Origin: Paenibacillus sp. JJ-223
GTDB lineage: Bacteria > Bacillota > Bacilli > Paenibacillales > Paenibacillaceae
Direction: 5' to 3'
Assembly: GCF_927798175.1 (NCBI RefSeq)
Contig: NZ_CAKMMP010000003.1
Span: forward strand, 248,001-312,000
Length of the DNA stretch: 64,000 bases
Position numbers and translations under genes: made by a program. Below are positions 18,577 to 26,743 of this stretch, piece by piece. The first letter of the stretch is position 1, and every line of letters begins with the position of its first letter. The notes beneath the pieces are model-generated. The model saw only the letters and a list, made by a program, of their open reading frames with translations, ran no database searches and was not told the origin of the DNA.

Positions 18577-19539
18577 TTAAGGGCAGAATGACCCCAGCCT
18601 GTTTTTTAGGCTGTACAACACCTCTTCAGGCACTTCCTTGAATTGGATGTCCTCGCCTAAAAATAACAGCCAGTTCGCGATTTCGGTTAGCTCCTCGGGA
18701 TGATCGACTTGCACATACATTTTGAGCAGCGCCGTGGTCTGGAACGGATTGGTATAAGCAAGCGAAGCTTTCAAGGGATGGTATTTGCGAAACTGCGCAA
18801 TGGCTTTGGGGCCGAGCTCAAGGGTCAGGTTGCTTTTTTGTTTCTGCTCGTGTAAGGCTTCCATGATCTTTTTTGCGCTGACCCTTTTTTTAGGTTGAAA
18901 CGGTTCGGCCTCTACAACGTGATCGACAGGGATAATCCGACGCTGTTCCTCCATTAAATCAAAGCCCTCCATCAGCCAAAGACTGTTTTCGCGATGAAGA
19001 TGCAAAAGGTACAGCTGAACCGTTTTTATTTGCTGGCCTTCCTGGACGGCAACCGTCAAACAGCGATCCGAAAGCAGCATGTGAATGATTTGCTCCAGCA
19101 TCGGATGGGGAAGATCCGAAAGGTCAAGCAGATCGGGATGATGGGGGTTCGTTCCTTCAAAAAGCAGCAGTTGATTCAACAGGACAAGGTCGTCCTGCTG
19201 ATTTTGCGAAATAAGGCCAAGCAGCTTTTCCGCCAAAGACTGGCGGCTCTGAAGATAAGGCAGCTGTTGATTTCTTGTCGCCATAAAGGCGATGAACAGC
19301 GCTTTGATCTCATTGTCGGTAAAGCGGGCTGCTGGCAGGACCGAGTTGTTCATGACAAAATATCCGCCGTCCCGCCCAACCTCAGCCACAAGCGGCATGC
19401 CCATGGATTCAATTTCCTTGATGTCCCGGATGGCCGTCGAACGGGAAATATCGAATTCCCGCATGATTTCCGAGATGGTAAAGCGGGAACGATTGTTGAT
19501 ATACCGCATCATCGTATTAATCCGTTCAACTTTTTTCAT
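18577..19539 (-). CDS. WYL-domain transcriptional regulator (YafY-like)
   Basis: A 320-residue regulator with an N-terminal DeoR-like helix-turn-helix (FTISEIMREFDISRSTAIRDIKEIE) and a WYL ligand-binding region in the middle (LWLMEGFDLMEEQRRIIPVDHVVEAE), followed by a C-terminal extension. It is divergent from the GyrI-like gene at 19648, and the 108-bp spacer probably holds both promoters. WYL regulators often bind small ligands or nucleic acid and control the adjacent operon. Confidence 0.88.
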   Translation of the reverse strand: MKKVERINTMMRYINNRSRFTISEIMREFDISRSTAIRDIKEIESMGMPLVAEVGRDGGYFVMNNSVLPAARFTDNEIKALFIAFMATRNQQLPYLQSRQSLAEKLLGLISQNQQDDLVLLNQLLLFEGTNPHHPDLLDLSDLPHPMLEQIIHMLLSDRCLTVAVQEGQQIKTVQLYLLHLHRENSLWLMEGFDLMEEQRRIIPVDHVVEAEPFQPKKRVSAKKIMEALHEQKQKSNLTLELGPKAIAQFRKYHPLKASLAYTNPFQTTALLKMYVQVDHPEELTEIANWLLFLGEDIQFKEVPEEVLYSLKNRLGSFCP

Positions 19540-19647
19540 GCAGCCTCCTAAACAGTTTCATTTTCTGACATGATTTAAGGTTATTATAAACCTATCAAGG
19601 GATAAGACAAAGCCCTGATCAAACCCAAACAAAGGCAGGTTAAAAAA

Positions 19648-20127
19648 ATGGCAAATTATACGTTGGAGCAAAAAGAAAGTTTTACGGTATCGGGGATCGG
19701 CGTGGAGCTGAAAAGCGACTATACGGACTATGTCGGCATAAACAAAGAGAAGTCCGATTTCTGGACGGCGATCGAAGACAATGGGAAGCTTGAAGCGTTA
19801 AAATCCATTGCCGCCAACGACTATATTTTTGCTGTGAACGAAGCGGTAAACAACAAGATGATGCATTATGCGGGTGTCATGACCGCTGCATCCATGCCGG
19901 ATATTACGAGAGTCATCCAGTTTCCGAAAGGGGAATACCTCGTCGTCAAAGGGGAAGCGAAGACGGCGGAGGAGCTCAACCAGCTGCTCACCGGCATTGC
20001 CTTTGGTCAAGCGCTGCCTGAAGCAGATCATGTGGCCTATGTCGGCGGACCGAATACGACGGTAGAGATGGGGCAGCGGGACGGATTGGTCTTTGGCGAA
20101 ATGTGGATTCCGGTTGTCAGAAAATAA
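19648..20127 (+). CDS. GyrI-like / AraC effector-binding domain protein
   Basis: A 159-residue stand-alone GyrI-like small-molecule-binding domain, without a DNA-binding part. Family features are the duplicated beta-alpha-beta folds and the C-terminal FGEMWIPVV. Such domains bind hydrophobic ligands and sometimes act as hydrolases or drug sequestrants. It is the first gene of a probable two-gene unit facing the WYL regulator. Confidence 0.8.
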   Translation: MANYTLEQKESFTVSGIGVELKSDYTDYVGINKEKSDFWTAIEDNGKLEALKSIAANDYIFAVNEAVNNKMMHYAGVMTAASMPDITRVIQFPKGEYLVVKGEAKTAEELNQLLTGIAFGQALPEADHVAYVGGPNTTVEMGQRDGLVFGEMWIPVVRK

Positions 20128-20158
20128 ATAAGAGAAAACATTTTAAGGAGAGACGCAG

Positions 20159-20623
20159 ATGTCATATATCGTTGATTTTAAAGAGGTGTCCACGGTTGGT
20201 TTGGAATCGTCGCCAGTGGCTGCCGCGCTTGCGGGCTTGCGCGCCAATGAAGCCAGGTATTTCATGAACAAGTACAAGCATGAATTTACGGTTGCGCCTG
20301 CAAGCGAAAGTCAGGACGTGCTGGATTACGTGAACCGCATTTTAAAGGAGGAGCGTGATTTGACGTTTGCAGCCAAACCGCTGGAGACGTCGCGCTTCCA
20401 AGTAGACAATATTTTATTTACTTACGTGTTCTATGAAGACGGCCTTGGACTTAATGTGATGTATACGGTGGATGACCCCAAGAAGCGGGCCGTCGGTTTG
20501 AAGCTTTCGGAAGGCATGGAGATTCCACAAGAGCTGGAAGGGAAATTTAAGTTTGCGCGGCAAAAGTCCAAATTGGCCGGAACGATCCGCGGTTCGTTTT
20601 TTGTGATCAAGGGAGAATATTAA
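20159..20623 (+). CDS. Uncharacterised 154-residue protein in the WYL/GyrI-like unit
   Basis: I do not recognise this family. The protein is soluble, has no signal peptide or membrane helix, and combines an N-terminal helical region (VAAALAGLRANEARYFMNKY) with a beta-rich second half (FTYVFYEDGLGLNVMYTVDD, ending in RGSFFVIKGEY). It starts 31 bases after the GyrI-like gene, behind AAGGAGAG, so it is probably co-transcribed and under the same WYL regulator. Confidence 0.75.
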   Translation: MSYIVDFKEVSTVGLESSPVAAALAGLRANEARYFMNKYKHEFTVAPASESQDVLDYVNRILKEERDLTFAAKPLETSRFQVDNILFTYVFYEDGLGLNVMYTVDDPKKRAVGLKLSEGMEIPQELEGKFKFARQKSKLAGTIRGSFFVIKGEY

Positions 20624-20640
20624 TCTTATCGACGATGCGG

Positions 20641-20674
20641 AAAAAGAGCAGCAAGCGTTTGCGGCTCTTTTTTG
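20641..20674 (+). terminator. Terminator of the GyrI-like unit
   Basis: AAAAAGAGC pairs with GCTCTTTTTT around a 14-base loop, just after the stop codon. Confidence 0.75.
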
Positions 20675-20734
20675 CTTTTTGTACAGGGAAAACCTGGTGC
20701 AATCTTCTTGCATAAAAATGAACGGAACTTTCCG

Positions 20735-21022
20735 CTATGCGTCAATTGACCTGCTTATTTTCAAAGGTTTGCGCTGATATACATTATTCTGGATCAAAGC
20801 AAAAATGACGAGCAGGGCACCGTAAAATTCATTCATGCTGATGGAATATCCCTGAAACGCCATGACAATGAACGTTGTTACAGGCACCAAACTGATGAAC
20901 AGAATGCCATTGACAGGCGAAAGCCATTTCATGCCCGCATTCCAGCTTAGCAAAGCGATCGTTCCCGGGAACACGACCATAGAACTCATCATCGTGGCAA
21001 AGAGTGATTCCTTTGTGATCGA
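20735..21022 (-). pseudogene. C-terminal stub of an EamA/DMT-family permease
   Basis: The minus frame encodes about 95 residues including KESLFATMMSSMVVFPGTIA, LLSWNAGMKWLSPVNG and LFISLVPVTTFIV, the last three or four helices of an EamA-type transporter. The first half of the protein is missing. The frame runs directly into a LysR stub on the opposite strand, so the break point lies near 21020. Confidence 0.65.
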
Positions 21023-21244
21023 AGATGCCGCAACGATACGCTATTGTTATTCAATAAAGGATGCAGTTATCGCGAAAGGCTGGAAGGTTGGTTAAAAGCC
21101 GAGGGCATCATTCCACGAAAAGTAATGCAGTTCGGCACGTTTGAAACGATCATCGGAAGCGTCGCGGCCGGCATCGGAATTACAATCGTTCCGAAATCGT
21201 CCGTCAGTCCATGGATCAATGAATTAGCGGCTTTTTTGCTTTGA
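21023..21244 (+). pseudogene. C-terminal stub of a LysR-family regulator
   Basis: The plus frame reads LLLFNKGCSYRERLEGWL, then FGTFETIIGSVAAGIGITIV and PKSSVS, the second half of a LysR substrate-binding domain. The DNA-binding domain and the first sub-domain are absent. Intact homologues are often divergent from an EamA transporter, matching the adjacent stub. Confidence 0.65.
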
Positions 21245-21323
21245 GGCAGGCATATTCTCGCCGATTGCGAACAATGAGTTGCGGAAAAAACAGGTAGACA
21301 TCCAGAGTAATCTCATATAAATT

Positions 21324-21342
21324 AATACTTATTAAAAGTATT
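21324..21342. promoter_or_regulatory. Palindrome upstream of the MFS gene
   Basis: AATACTT and AAGTATT (7-bp arms, 5-bp spacer) lie in an AT-rich stretch 70 bases before the MFS start. It may be an operator; the regulator is unknown. Confidence 0.3.
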
Positions 21343-21411
21343 ATAAAAATATAAAAAGAAAGAATGTCGGAGTATGCATGACCACATTCGAAGAATAGGA
21401 GGGTAACACAA

Positions 21412-22653
21412 ATGACGACAGCATTACATCAGCAGCGCATGATTCGTAATATATTATTTCTGTTGTTTGCCTTGCCAGGGTTATCTTTCGCTTCCTGGGT
21501 AGCGCGAACTCCCGCCGTCCGGGATGCGTTGAACGTGTCTACGGCAGGAATGGGAATCATTATTTTCGCTTTGGCCATCGGTTCGCTCACCGGATTGCTT
21601 ACGGCTGGCTCCGTCATTGCCCGCAAAGGTGCGCGTTTGGTCATTATGATAAGTTCTTTGATGATCGTCATCGGGTTTGTTGCTATTGGCATCGGCGCGA
21701 GCGTAAAAGTTACGGCGATCGTCATGGTCGGCCTATTTATATTTGGGTGCGGGTTCGGTGCGGCTGAAGTAGGGCTGAATATGGAAGGTTCGGCGGTCGA
21801 AAAGGCATTGAACAAGATTTTGCTGCCTGCTTTTCATGGCTTCTTTAGCGTAGGTACATTAGTGGGGGCAGCCATTGGAGTAGGTGCAGAAGCGATTCAA
21901 CTTCCGATTATCGTACACTTTTCCGTGCTTGCCTTGTTGATTGCCGTTACGTTATGGTACTGCTTTCGATATCTTCCGGAGGCGACAGGCAAGGAACCTG
22001 CACAGACGGTCGGTCACAAAGGGGGCGCGTTCAAAAAACAGCTTAAGGTTTGGACGGAAAAACGAACGTTGTTGATCGGGGTCATGGTTCTGGGCATGGC
22101 ATTTGCCGAGGGATCTGCGAACGATTGGTTACCGCTCATTATGGTCGACGGATATGGCGTTAGTGCATTAACAGGCTCATTTATCTATGGGTTGTTTGTT
22201 GCAGCTATGACCATTGGGCGCTTTGCAGGCGGTTGGATCCTGGATCGGTATGGGAGAGTGCGGGTACTTGCGGGATGTGCCATTTCAGCCATTCTCGGTT
22301 TGGTGCTCGTGATCTGGGGTCAACATTATATTCTGTCTGCGATGGGTGTCGTTCTTTGGGGGCTTGGAGCCTCGTTAGGTTTTCCGGTGGGTCTGTCTGC
22401 AGCAGGGGATGAACCTGAAGGGGCAGCGGCAAGAGTAGGCGCTGTAGCAACTTCGGGTTATATCGCATCGTTGGTGGGGCCACCCGCTTTGGGGTTCCTT
22501 GGAGAGCATTTTGGATTATTAAATGCAATGATTGCAGTGCTTATCGGAGTTATGATCTCGGGATCATTGATCCGGTGGGCCAGACCCAGCGATGAACCGA
22601 ATACTCCCTTTGGGCAGGAAAAAGACGGAGTCATCCCCAAGGATATCGCATAA
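21412..22653 (+). CDS. MFS transporter (YbjJ-like)
   Basis: A 413-residue major facilitator with 12 predicted helices, starting behind AGGAGGGTAA. FASWVARTPAVRDALNVS near the N-terminus and the repeated GR-type loops (GRFAGGWILDRYGRVR) fit the YbjJ/FucP-like branch. Substrate cannot be told. It is monocistronic, between two stubs and a terminator. The neighbouring EamA and LysR stubs show that another transporter has been lost here. Confidence 0.85.
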   Translation: MTTALHQQRMIRNILFLLFALPGLSFASWVARTPAVRDALNVSTAGMGIIIFALAIGSLTGLLTAGSVIARKGARLVIMISSLMIVIGFVAIGIGASVKVTAIVMVGLFIFGCGFGAAEVGLNMEGSAVEKALNKILLPAFHGFFSVGTLVGAAIGVGAEAIQLPIIVHFSVLALLIAVTLWYCFRYLPEATGKEPAQTVGHKGGAFKKQLKVWTEKRTLLIGVMVLGMAFAEGSANDWLPLIMVDGYGVSALTGSFIYGLFVAAMTIGRFAGGWILDRYGRVRVLAGCAISAILGLVLVIWGQHYILSAMGVVLWGLGASLGFPVGLSAAGDEPEGAAARVGAVATSGYIASLVGPPALGFLGEHFGLLNAMIAVLIGVMISGSLIRWARPSDEPNTPFGQEKDGVIPKDIA

Positions 22654-22678
22654 CCAACCGCAGCTCTTTATTTGGACA

Positions 22679-22705
22679 GAAAACCGCGTTTCAGCGGTTT
22701 TTTAT
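22679..22705 (+). terminator. Terminator after the MFS gene
   Basis: AAAACCGC pairs with GCGGTTTTTT around GTTTCA. Confidence 0.8.
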
Positions 22706-22741
22706 TTCGGCTGGAGCATTTTTCAAAAGATGACGTTCCGT

Positions 22742-23596
22742 TTATAGGGATGCCGCGCGCTGTTTACGATATTGCGACGGTTTGACGCCGTAATATTGAG
22801 TGAACATTCGAGTAAAGTAATCGGGCGAGTGAAAGCCCACGCTCAGCGCAATCTCCGTAATTGGGCGCTGCGTATAACGCAGCAGCTTCTCCGCCTGCTT
22901 CAGCCGATATTTGTTCAGCGTTGCGACGATGGAATCTCCGACCTGCTCTTTAAACAGGTGGGACAGCCGGGAAGGAGAAAGGAATACTTGATTCGCCAAA
23001 TCTTCGATCAGATGGTTTTCTGCAAAATGGAGCGCAAGAATATTTAGCACTTCTTTCACTCTGGGATCGAGAAGCTTTCGATCGGCATGCTGGCTGGCCA
23101 AAATCAAAATGATCTCTTCCAGGGCGTTTAACATAAGCTCCTCTTGTAAGGCGATTACGGGCTCGACGCGATACGAGAGGATGCGGCGGAATGCATGTTC
23201 AATGGATGCACGAGTCTGCGTGCTGTCGATCTGCAGGTGGTAAATCGCCCCGTCTGTTTGGCTTGCCGGCAACCAGTCCGACCAAGCCATGCGGGGAGTA
23301 TAGTGGGCCCACATTTTCTCCCAGACTTCATGTTGTTCTGTATAAAAGTGATGTTTAACCCCGGGCGGAATAATGGTAACCGTCCCCTCCGCACACTCAA
23401 GAAACCCATGGTCTTCATGGTTGACCACACCTTTACCAGAAAGCGTATACATTATCAGCCAGTCTTTCGTTCCGTTTGGTCGATAACACGTGTAACCGTA
23501 AGGCATGCGATAATAATCCGATACGAGAATGCCCGGTGGGTGCGTATATTGTTCATCGTTTTTTGCCATAGCAGGATTGTTAGGATTTTCAGCCAT
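22742..23596 (-). CDS. AraC-family regulator of the hemicellulose locus
   Basis: A 284-residue regulator with an N-terminal cupin ligand-binding domain (GYTCYRPNGTKDWLIMYTLSG, then TVTIIPPGVKHHFY) and a C-terminal AraC domain (LSPSRLSHLFKEQVGDSI and SVGFHSPDYFTRMFTQYYGV). It is divergent from the GH2 gene by 106 bases and probably activates it in response to an intracellular sugar. Confidence 0.9.
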   Translation of the reverse strand: MAENPNNPAMAKNDEQYTHPPGILVSDYYRMPYGYTCYRPNGTKDWLIMYTLSGKGVVNHEDHGFLECAEGTVTIIPPGVKHHFYTEQHEVWEKMWAHYTPRMAWSDWLPASQTDGAIYHLQIDSTQTRASIEHAFRRILSYRVEPVIALQEELMLNALEEIILILASQHADRKLLDPRVKEVLNILALHFAENHLIEDLANQVFLSPSRLSHLFKEQVGDSIVATLNKYRLKQAEKLLRYTQRPITEIALSVGFHSPDYFTRMFTQYYGVKPSQYRKQRAASL

Positions 23597-23702
23597 ATCA
23601 TCATTCCTTTCCCATATGCTCTATCTTACAATAAACACCGGATGTCCAGTATAAAGATTTGTGTGTTCAAGTCATTCGCCATCTTGGTGTGGAGGTAGAA
23701 CA

Positions 23703-26483
23703 ATGATAAAAGCTCAGCAGGAAATGACGTGTTTGAATTTGGCAGGAGCATGGGCATATGCGTTGGATCCGAATGATATCGGCCATCAGGAGGGGTGGTC
23801 CGGCGACCTCACTCCCTATGAAGAGGGGACGGTGCAGCTTCCGGGCACATTGGCGGAGAACGGCATCGGCGACGAGAGGGTTTGGGGCGACGAGATGAAT
23901 CGCGAAACCGTGCGTTCCCTGAGGCCGCGCTATAGCTATGTAGGCAAGGCCTGGTATGCAAAAGAGGTTCTTGTTCCGGAAGCGTGGACGGGGCGGCACA
24001 TGGTTCTTTTTATCGAACGGGTTATGGTCCAATCCACCCTATGGGTCAACGGTCATCTTGCAGGTGAGCAGGACAGTCTTTCGGTTCCGCATCGTTTCGA
24101 TGTAACTCCGTTCATCCTGCCAGGCGGGACCAACAGAATTATGATCTGTATCGATAACCGGGATATTCATCGGTTAGGCCAGCATCCAAGCGCCTACACC
24201 GATGAAACGCAAACGATCTGGAACGGCATGATCGGCCGCATCGAAATGCAAGCGATGCATCCGATCTATCTGCAAGAAATGCGGATCTTTCCGGATATGC
24301 ACAACAGCAGGATCAAGGTAACGGGAATGTGGACGAATACGACAGCAAGCCATGCGGAAGTATCATCACGGCTGTCTGTACGGTCCCTGGAGTGTTCCGA
24401 ATGGCTTCAAACGAACAGCGATCCGTATGAGTCAACGCTTCCTCCTTATAGCTCGGTTCCTTTCGAATGGTTCTGTGATATGCAGGAAGATCATGTCCAG
24501 CCGTGGGATGAATTCAGTCCCCATCTCTATGAAATGAATGTCGAGTCGACGGTGACAACGCCAGCGGAATCCACGAAAATAGAGCAAAAGCAGCGTTTCG
24601 GCATGCGCTCGTTTACTGCCGTGGGGACCCATTTCGCAATAAATGGACGCCCAGCCTTCCTGCGGGGAACGCTGGAATGCTGTATCTTTCCGCTGACAGG
24701 CTATCCGCCAACAGACCTTTCGGTCTGGCTGCGCCTTTTCCAAATCGTGAAGGACTATGGGTTAAACCATGTCCGTTTCCATTCATGGTGCCCGCCCGAA
24801 GCCGCATTTGATGCAGCGGATCAGCTCGGCATCTATGTGCAGGCCGAAGGGCCGGCATGGTTGGACACGTGGAATACGCCCGTTGGTGCCCACCCGGAAC
24901 ACTACGACTATTTGCCGAAGGAAGCCGGGCGCATTATTCATGAATATGGAAATCATCCATCGTTTTGTTTGTTCAGCAACGGCAATGAACTAAACGGGGA
25001 TTTCCATCTTCTTCATCGCATCATTGCGGAGTTGAAAGCAAATGACGATCGGCGCGTATACACGCTGACCTCGAACTGGGACCGGCCGCTGGACCCGGCG
25101 GATGATTTGTTTTGCGCACAAACGGTCGACGGAATCGGTGCGAGGGGGCAATATTTTCCGGATGCACTGTCGGACGCTACAATGCTCGATTTCAGAGAGG
25201 CCGTTGCGCAGCGAAACGTGCCGCTGCTGAGTCACGAAATCGGCCAATATGCGGTATATCCCGACGTGGAGGAAATCCACAAATATACGGGCGTGCTCAG
25301 GCCGGTTAACCTGGAAGCGATTAGAGCCGATCTGGAGCGCAAAGGGATGCTGGGCGACATTAAGAAGTTCGTCTACGGCTCGGGGATGCTTGCCCTTCAA
25401 CTGTATCGCGAAGAAATCGAAGCAGCGCTGCGAACGCCGGGCCAAGGCGGGTTTCAACTGCTGGATCTGCACGATTTTCCGGGTCAGAGCACGGCAACGG
25501 TCGGTGTTTTGAATGCGTTTTGGGAGTCCAAAGGGTTGATTGAACCGGAACAATTCCGGACATTTTGCAATGAAACGGTGCTGCTGCTGAAGATGCCGAA
25601 GCGTATTTTCACACACGGAGAAGCGTTTTCCGCCCAAGTGTGTATTGCCCATTTCGGTCCGCAAGTTTTGCGGTCATCCGAATGGACATGGAGCATCGCG
25701 AACGAGCAGGGCGAAGTGTTGGACCACGGTGTAATCCATACATCGGATATCGGGCAAGGATCGGGCATTCCGATCGGCTCGATCTCTTCAAACGCTTTTC
25801 ATAAAGTGAAAACAAGCGTAAGATTAACCGTTCTCATTCAATCCAAAGGTGGAACGATACGGAACGAGTGGCCGATCTGGGTATTCAGCGATTCGGAAGA
25901 AGAAACTGCCCGTGATCAAACGAACATATGGATAACGGACGTTTGGAACGAAGAAACCGAGCAAAGGCTTGCAGACGGCGGATCGGTATTATATACCGTA
26001 AATGCCGAGGCTCATCATACCTTTCCAGGGAAATTTATTCCCGTCTTTTGGAGTCCTGTGCATTTCGCCACTGAAGATCCATGCGGCATTTATGTCGATG
26101 AACACCATCCCGTCTTTGCTTCGTTCCCGACGAAATCGTATGCCGAACATCACTGGAAGGAGCTGCTGGATCGCTCCGTGTCGTTGTGTCTCGATGAATT
26201 TCCCGGCAGCGCAGAGCTGATCGTACAGGTGATTCCGAACTTCTATCATAACCGCAAGCTGACCAATCTGTTTGAATGCCGGGTTGGCCCGGGCAAACTT
26301 ATGGTCTGCGGAATCGACATCGTTAACGATTTGGGCGCAAGGCCCACGGCAAAGCAGCTGCGCCGAAGCATTGCTTCCTACATGAGCGGCGATGCTTTTC
26401 AGCCGAACAATTCGGCCGCCACAGCCGACCTGCAACAACTGCTGCAAACCAAGCTGGATTTTCAAAATGGGGATCAGCTTTGA
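23703..26483 (+). CDS. Glycoside hydrolase family 2 enzyme
   Basis: A 926-residue cytoplasmic enzyme without signal peptide. The N-terminal sugar-binding jelly roll (GDERVWGDEMN, LWVNGHLAGE), an Ig-like domain and a TIM barrel are in GH2 order. The acid/base glutamate is in FSNGNELNGD and the nucleophile in LLSHEIGQY. The C-terminal 300 residues are beta-rich. GH2 covers beta-galactosidases, glucuronidases, mannosidases and arabinosidases; the exact activity is open, though side-chain removal from hemicellulose fits the GH3 and GH43 neighbours. The ATG at 23703 follows GGAGG; the longer frame from 23661 is not supported. Confidence 0.88.
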   Translation: MIKAQQEMTCLNLAGAWAYALDPNDIGHQEGWSGDLTPYEEGTVQLPGTLAENGIGDERVWGDEMNRETVRSLRPRYSYVGKAWYAKEVLVPEAWTGRHMVLFIERVMVQSTLWVNGHLAGEQDSLSVPHRFDVTPFILPGGTNRIMICIDNRDIHRLGQHPSAYTDETQTIWNGMIGRIEMQAMHPIYLQEMRIFPDMHNSRIKVTGMWTNTTASHAEVSSRLSVRSLECSEWLQTNSDPYESTLPPYSSVPFEWFCDMQEDHVQPWDEFSPHLYEMNVESTVTTPAESTKIEQKQRFGMRSFTAVGTHFAINGRPAFLRGTLECCIFPLTGYPPTDLSVWLRLFQIVKDYGLNHVRFHSWCPPEAAFDAADQLGIYVQAEGPAWLDTWNTPVGAHPEHYDYLPKEAGRIIHEYGNHPSFCLFSNGNELNGDFHLLHRIIAELKANDDRRVYTLTSNWDRPLDPADDLFCAQTVDGIGARGQYFPDALSDATMLDFREAVAQRNVPLLSHEIGQYAVYPDVEEIHKYTGVLRPVNLEAIRADLERKGMLGDIKKFVYGSGMLALQLYREEIEAALRTPGQGGFQLLDLHDFPGQSTATVGVLNAFWESKGLIEPEQFRTFCNETVLLLKMPKRIFTHGEAFSAQVCIAHFGPQVLRSSEWTWSIANEQGEVLDHGVIHTSDIGQGSGIPIGSISSNAFHKVKTSVRLTVLIQSKGGTIRNEWPIWVFSDSEEETARDQTNIWITDVWNEETEQRLADGGSVLYTVNAEAHHTFPGKFIPVFWSPVHFATEDPCGIYVDEHHPVFASFPTKSYAEHHWKELLDRSVSLCLDEFPGSAELIVQVIPNFYHNRKLTNLFECRVGPGKLMVCGIDIVNDLGARPTAKQLRRSIASYMSGDAFQPNNSAATADLQQLLQTKLDFQNGDQL

Positions 26484-26660
26484 CGTTTTCGAACCCTATG
26501 ACGCTCGTAAAAGATATCATCCTGTAAGGCGAAAAGTCGGCTTACATCATGTTCTAACGAAATGCTGTCCAGATCATGCTAATTCACGACCTTAAAATCC
26601 AGAAGAGCGGCTCGGATGTGAAGTATAATGAATATTCGAGCCTATCCAAAAATCGGTTTA

Positions 26661-26707
26661 CACCCGTTCAAATCATGTTGAAATGGAATGGACTTTTTGA
26701 ACGGGTG
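26661..26707 (+). promoter_or_regulatory. Perfect 12-bp inverted repeat upstream of the GH3 gene
   Basis: CACCCGTTCAAA (26661-26672) is exactly complementary to TTTGAACGGGTG (26696-26707) with a 23-base loop. It ends 37 bases before the GH3 start codon. No T run follows, so it may be an operator or an RNA stem in the leader rather than a terminator. Confidence 0.5.
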
Positions 26708-26743
26708 AAACAGTGATTCAGACAGAAATGAAGGAGTGACGGC

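Noticed and set aside
26576..26716. 46-codon frame between GH2 and GH3
   Set aside because: No ribosome binding site and it runs through the perfect inverted repeat; probably chance.
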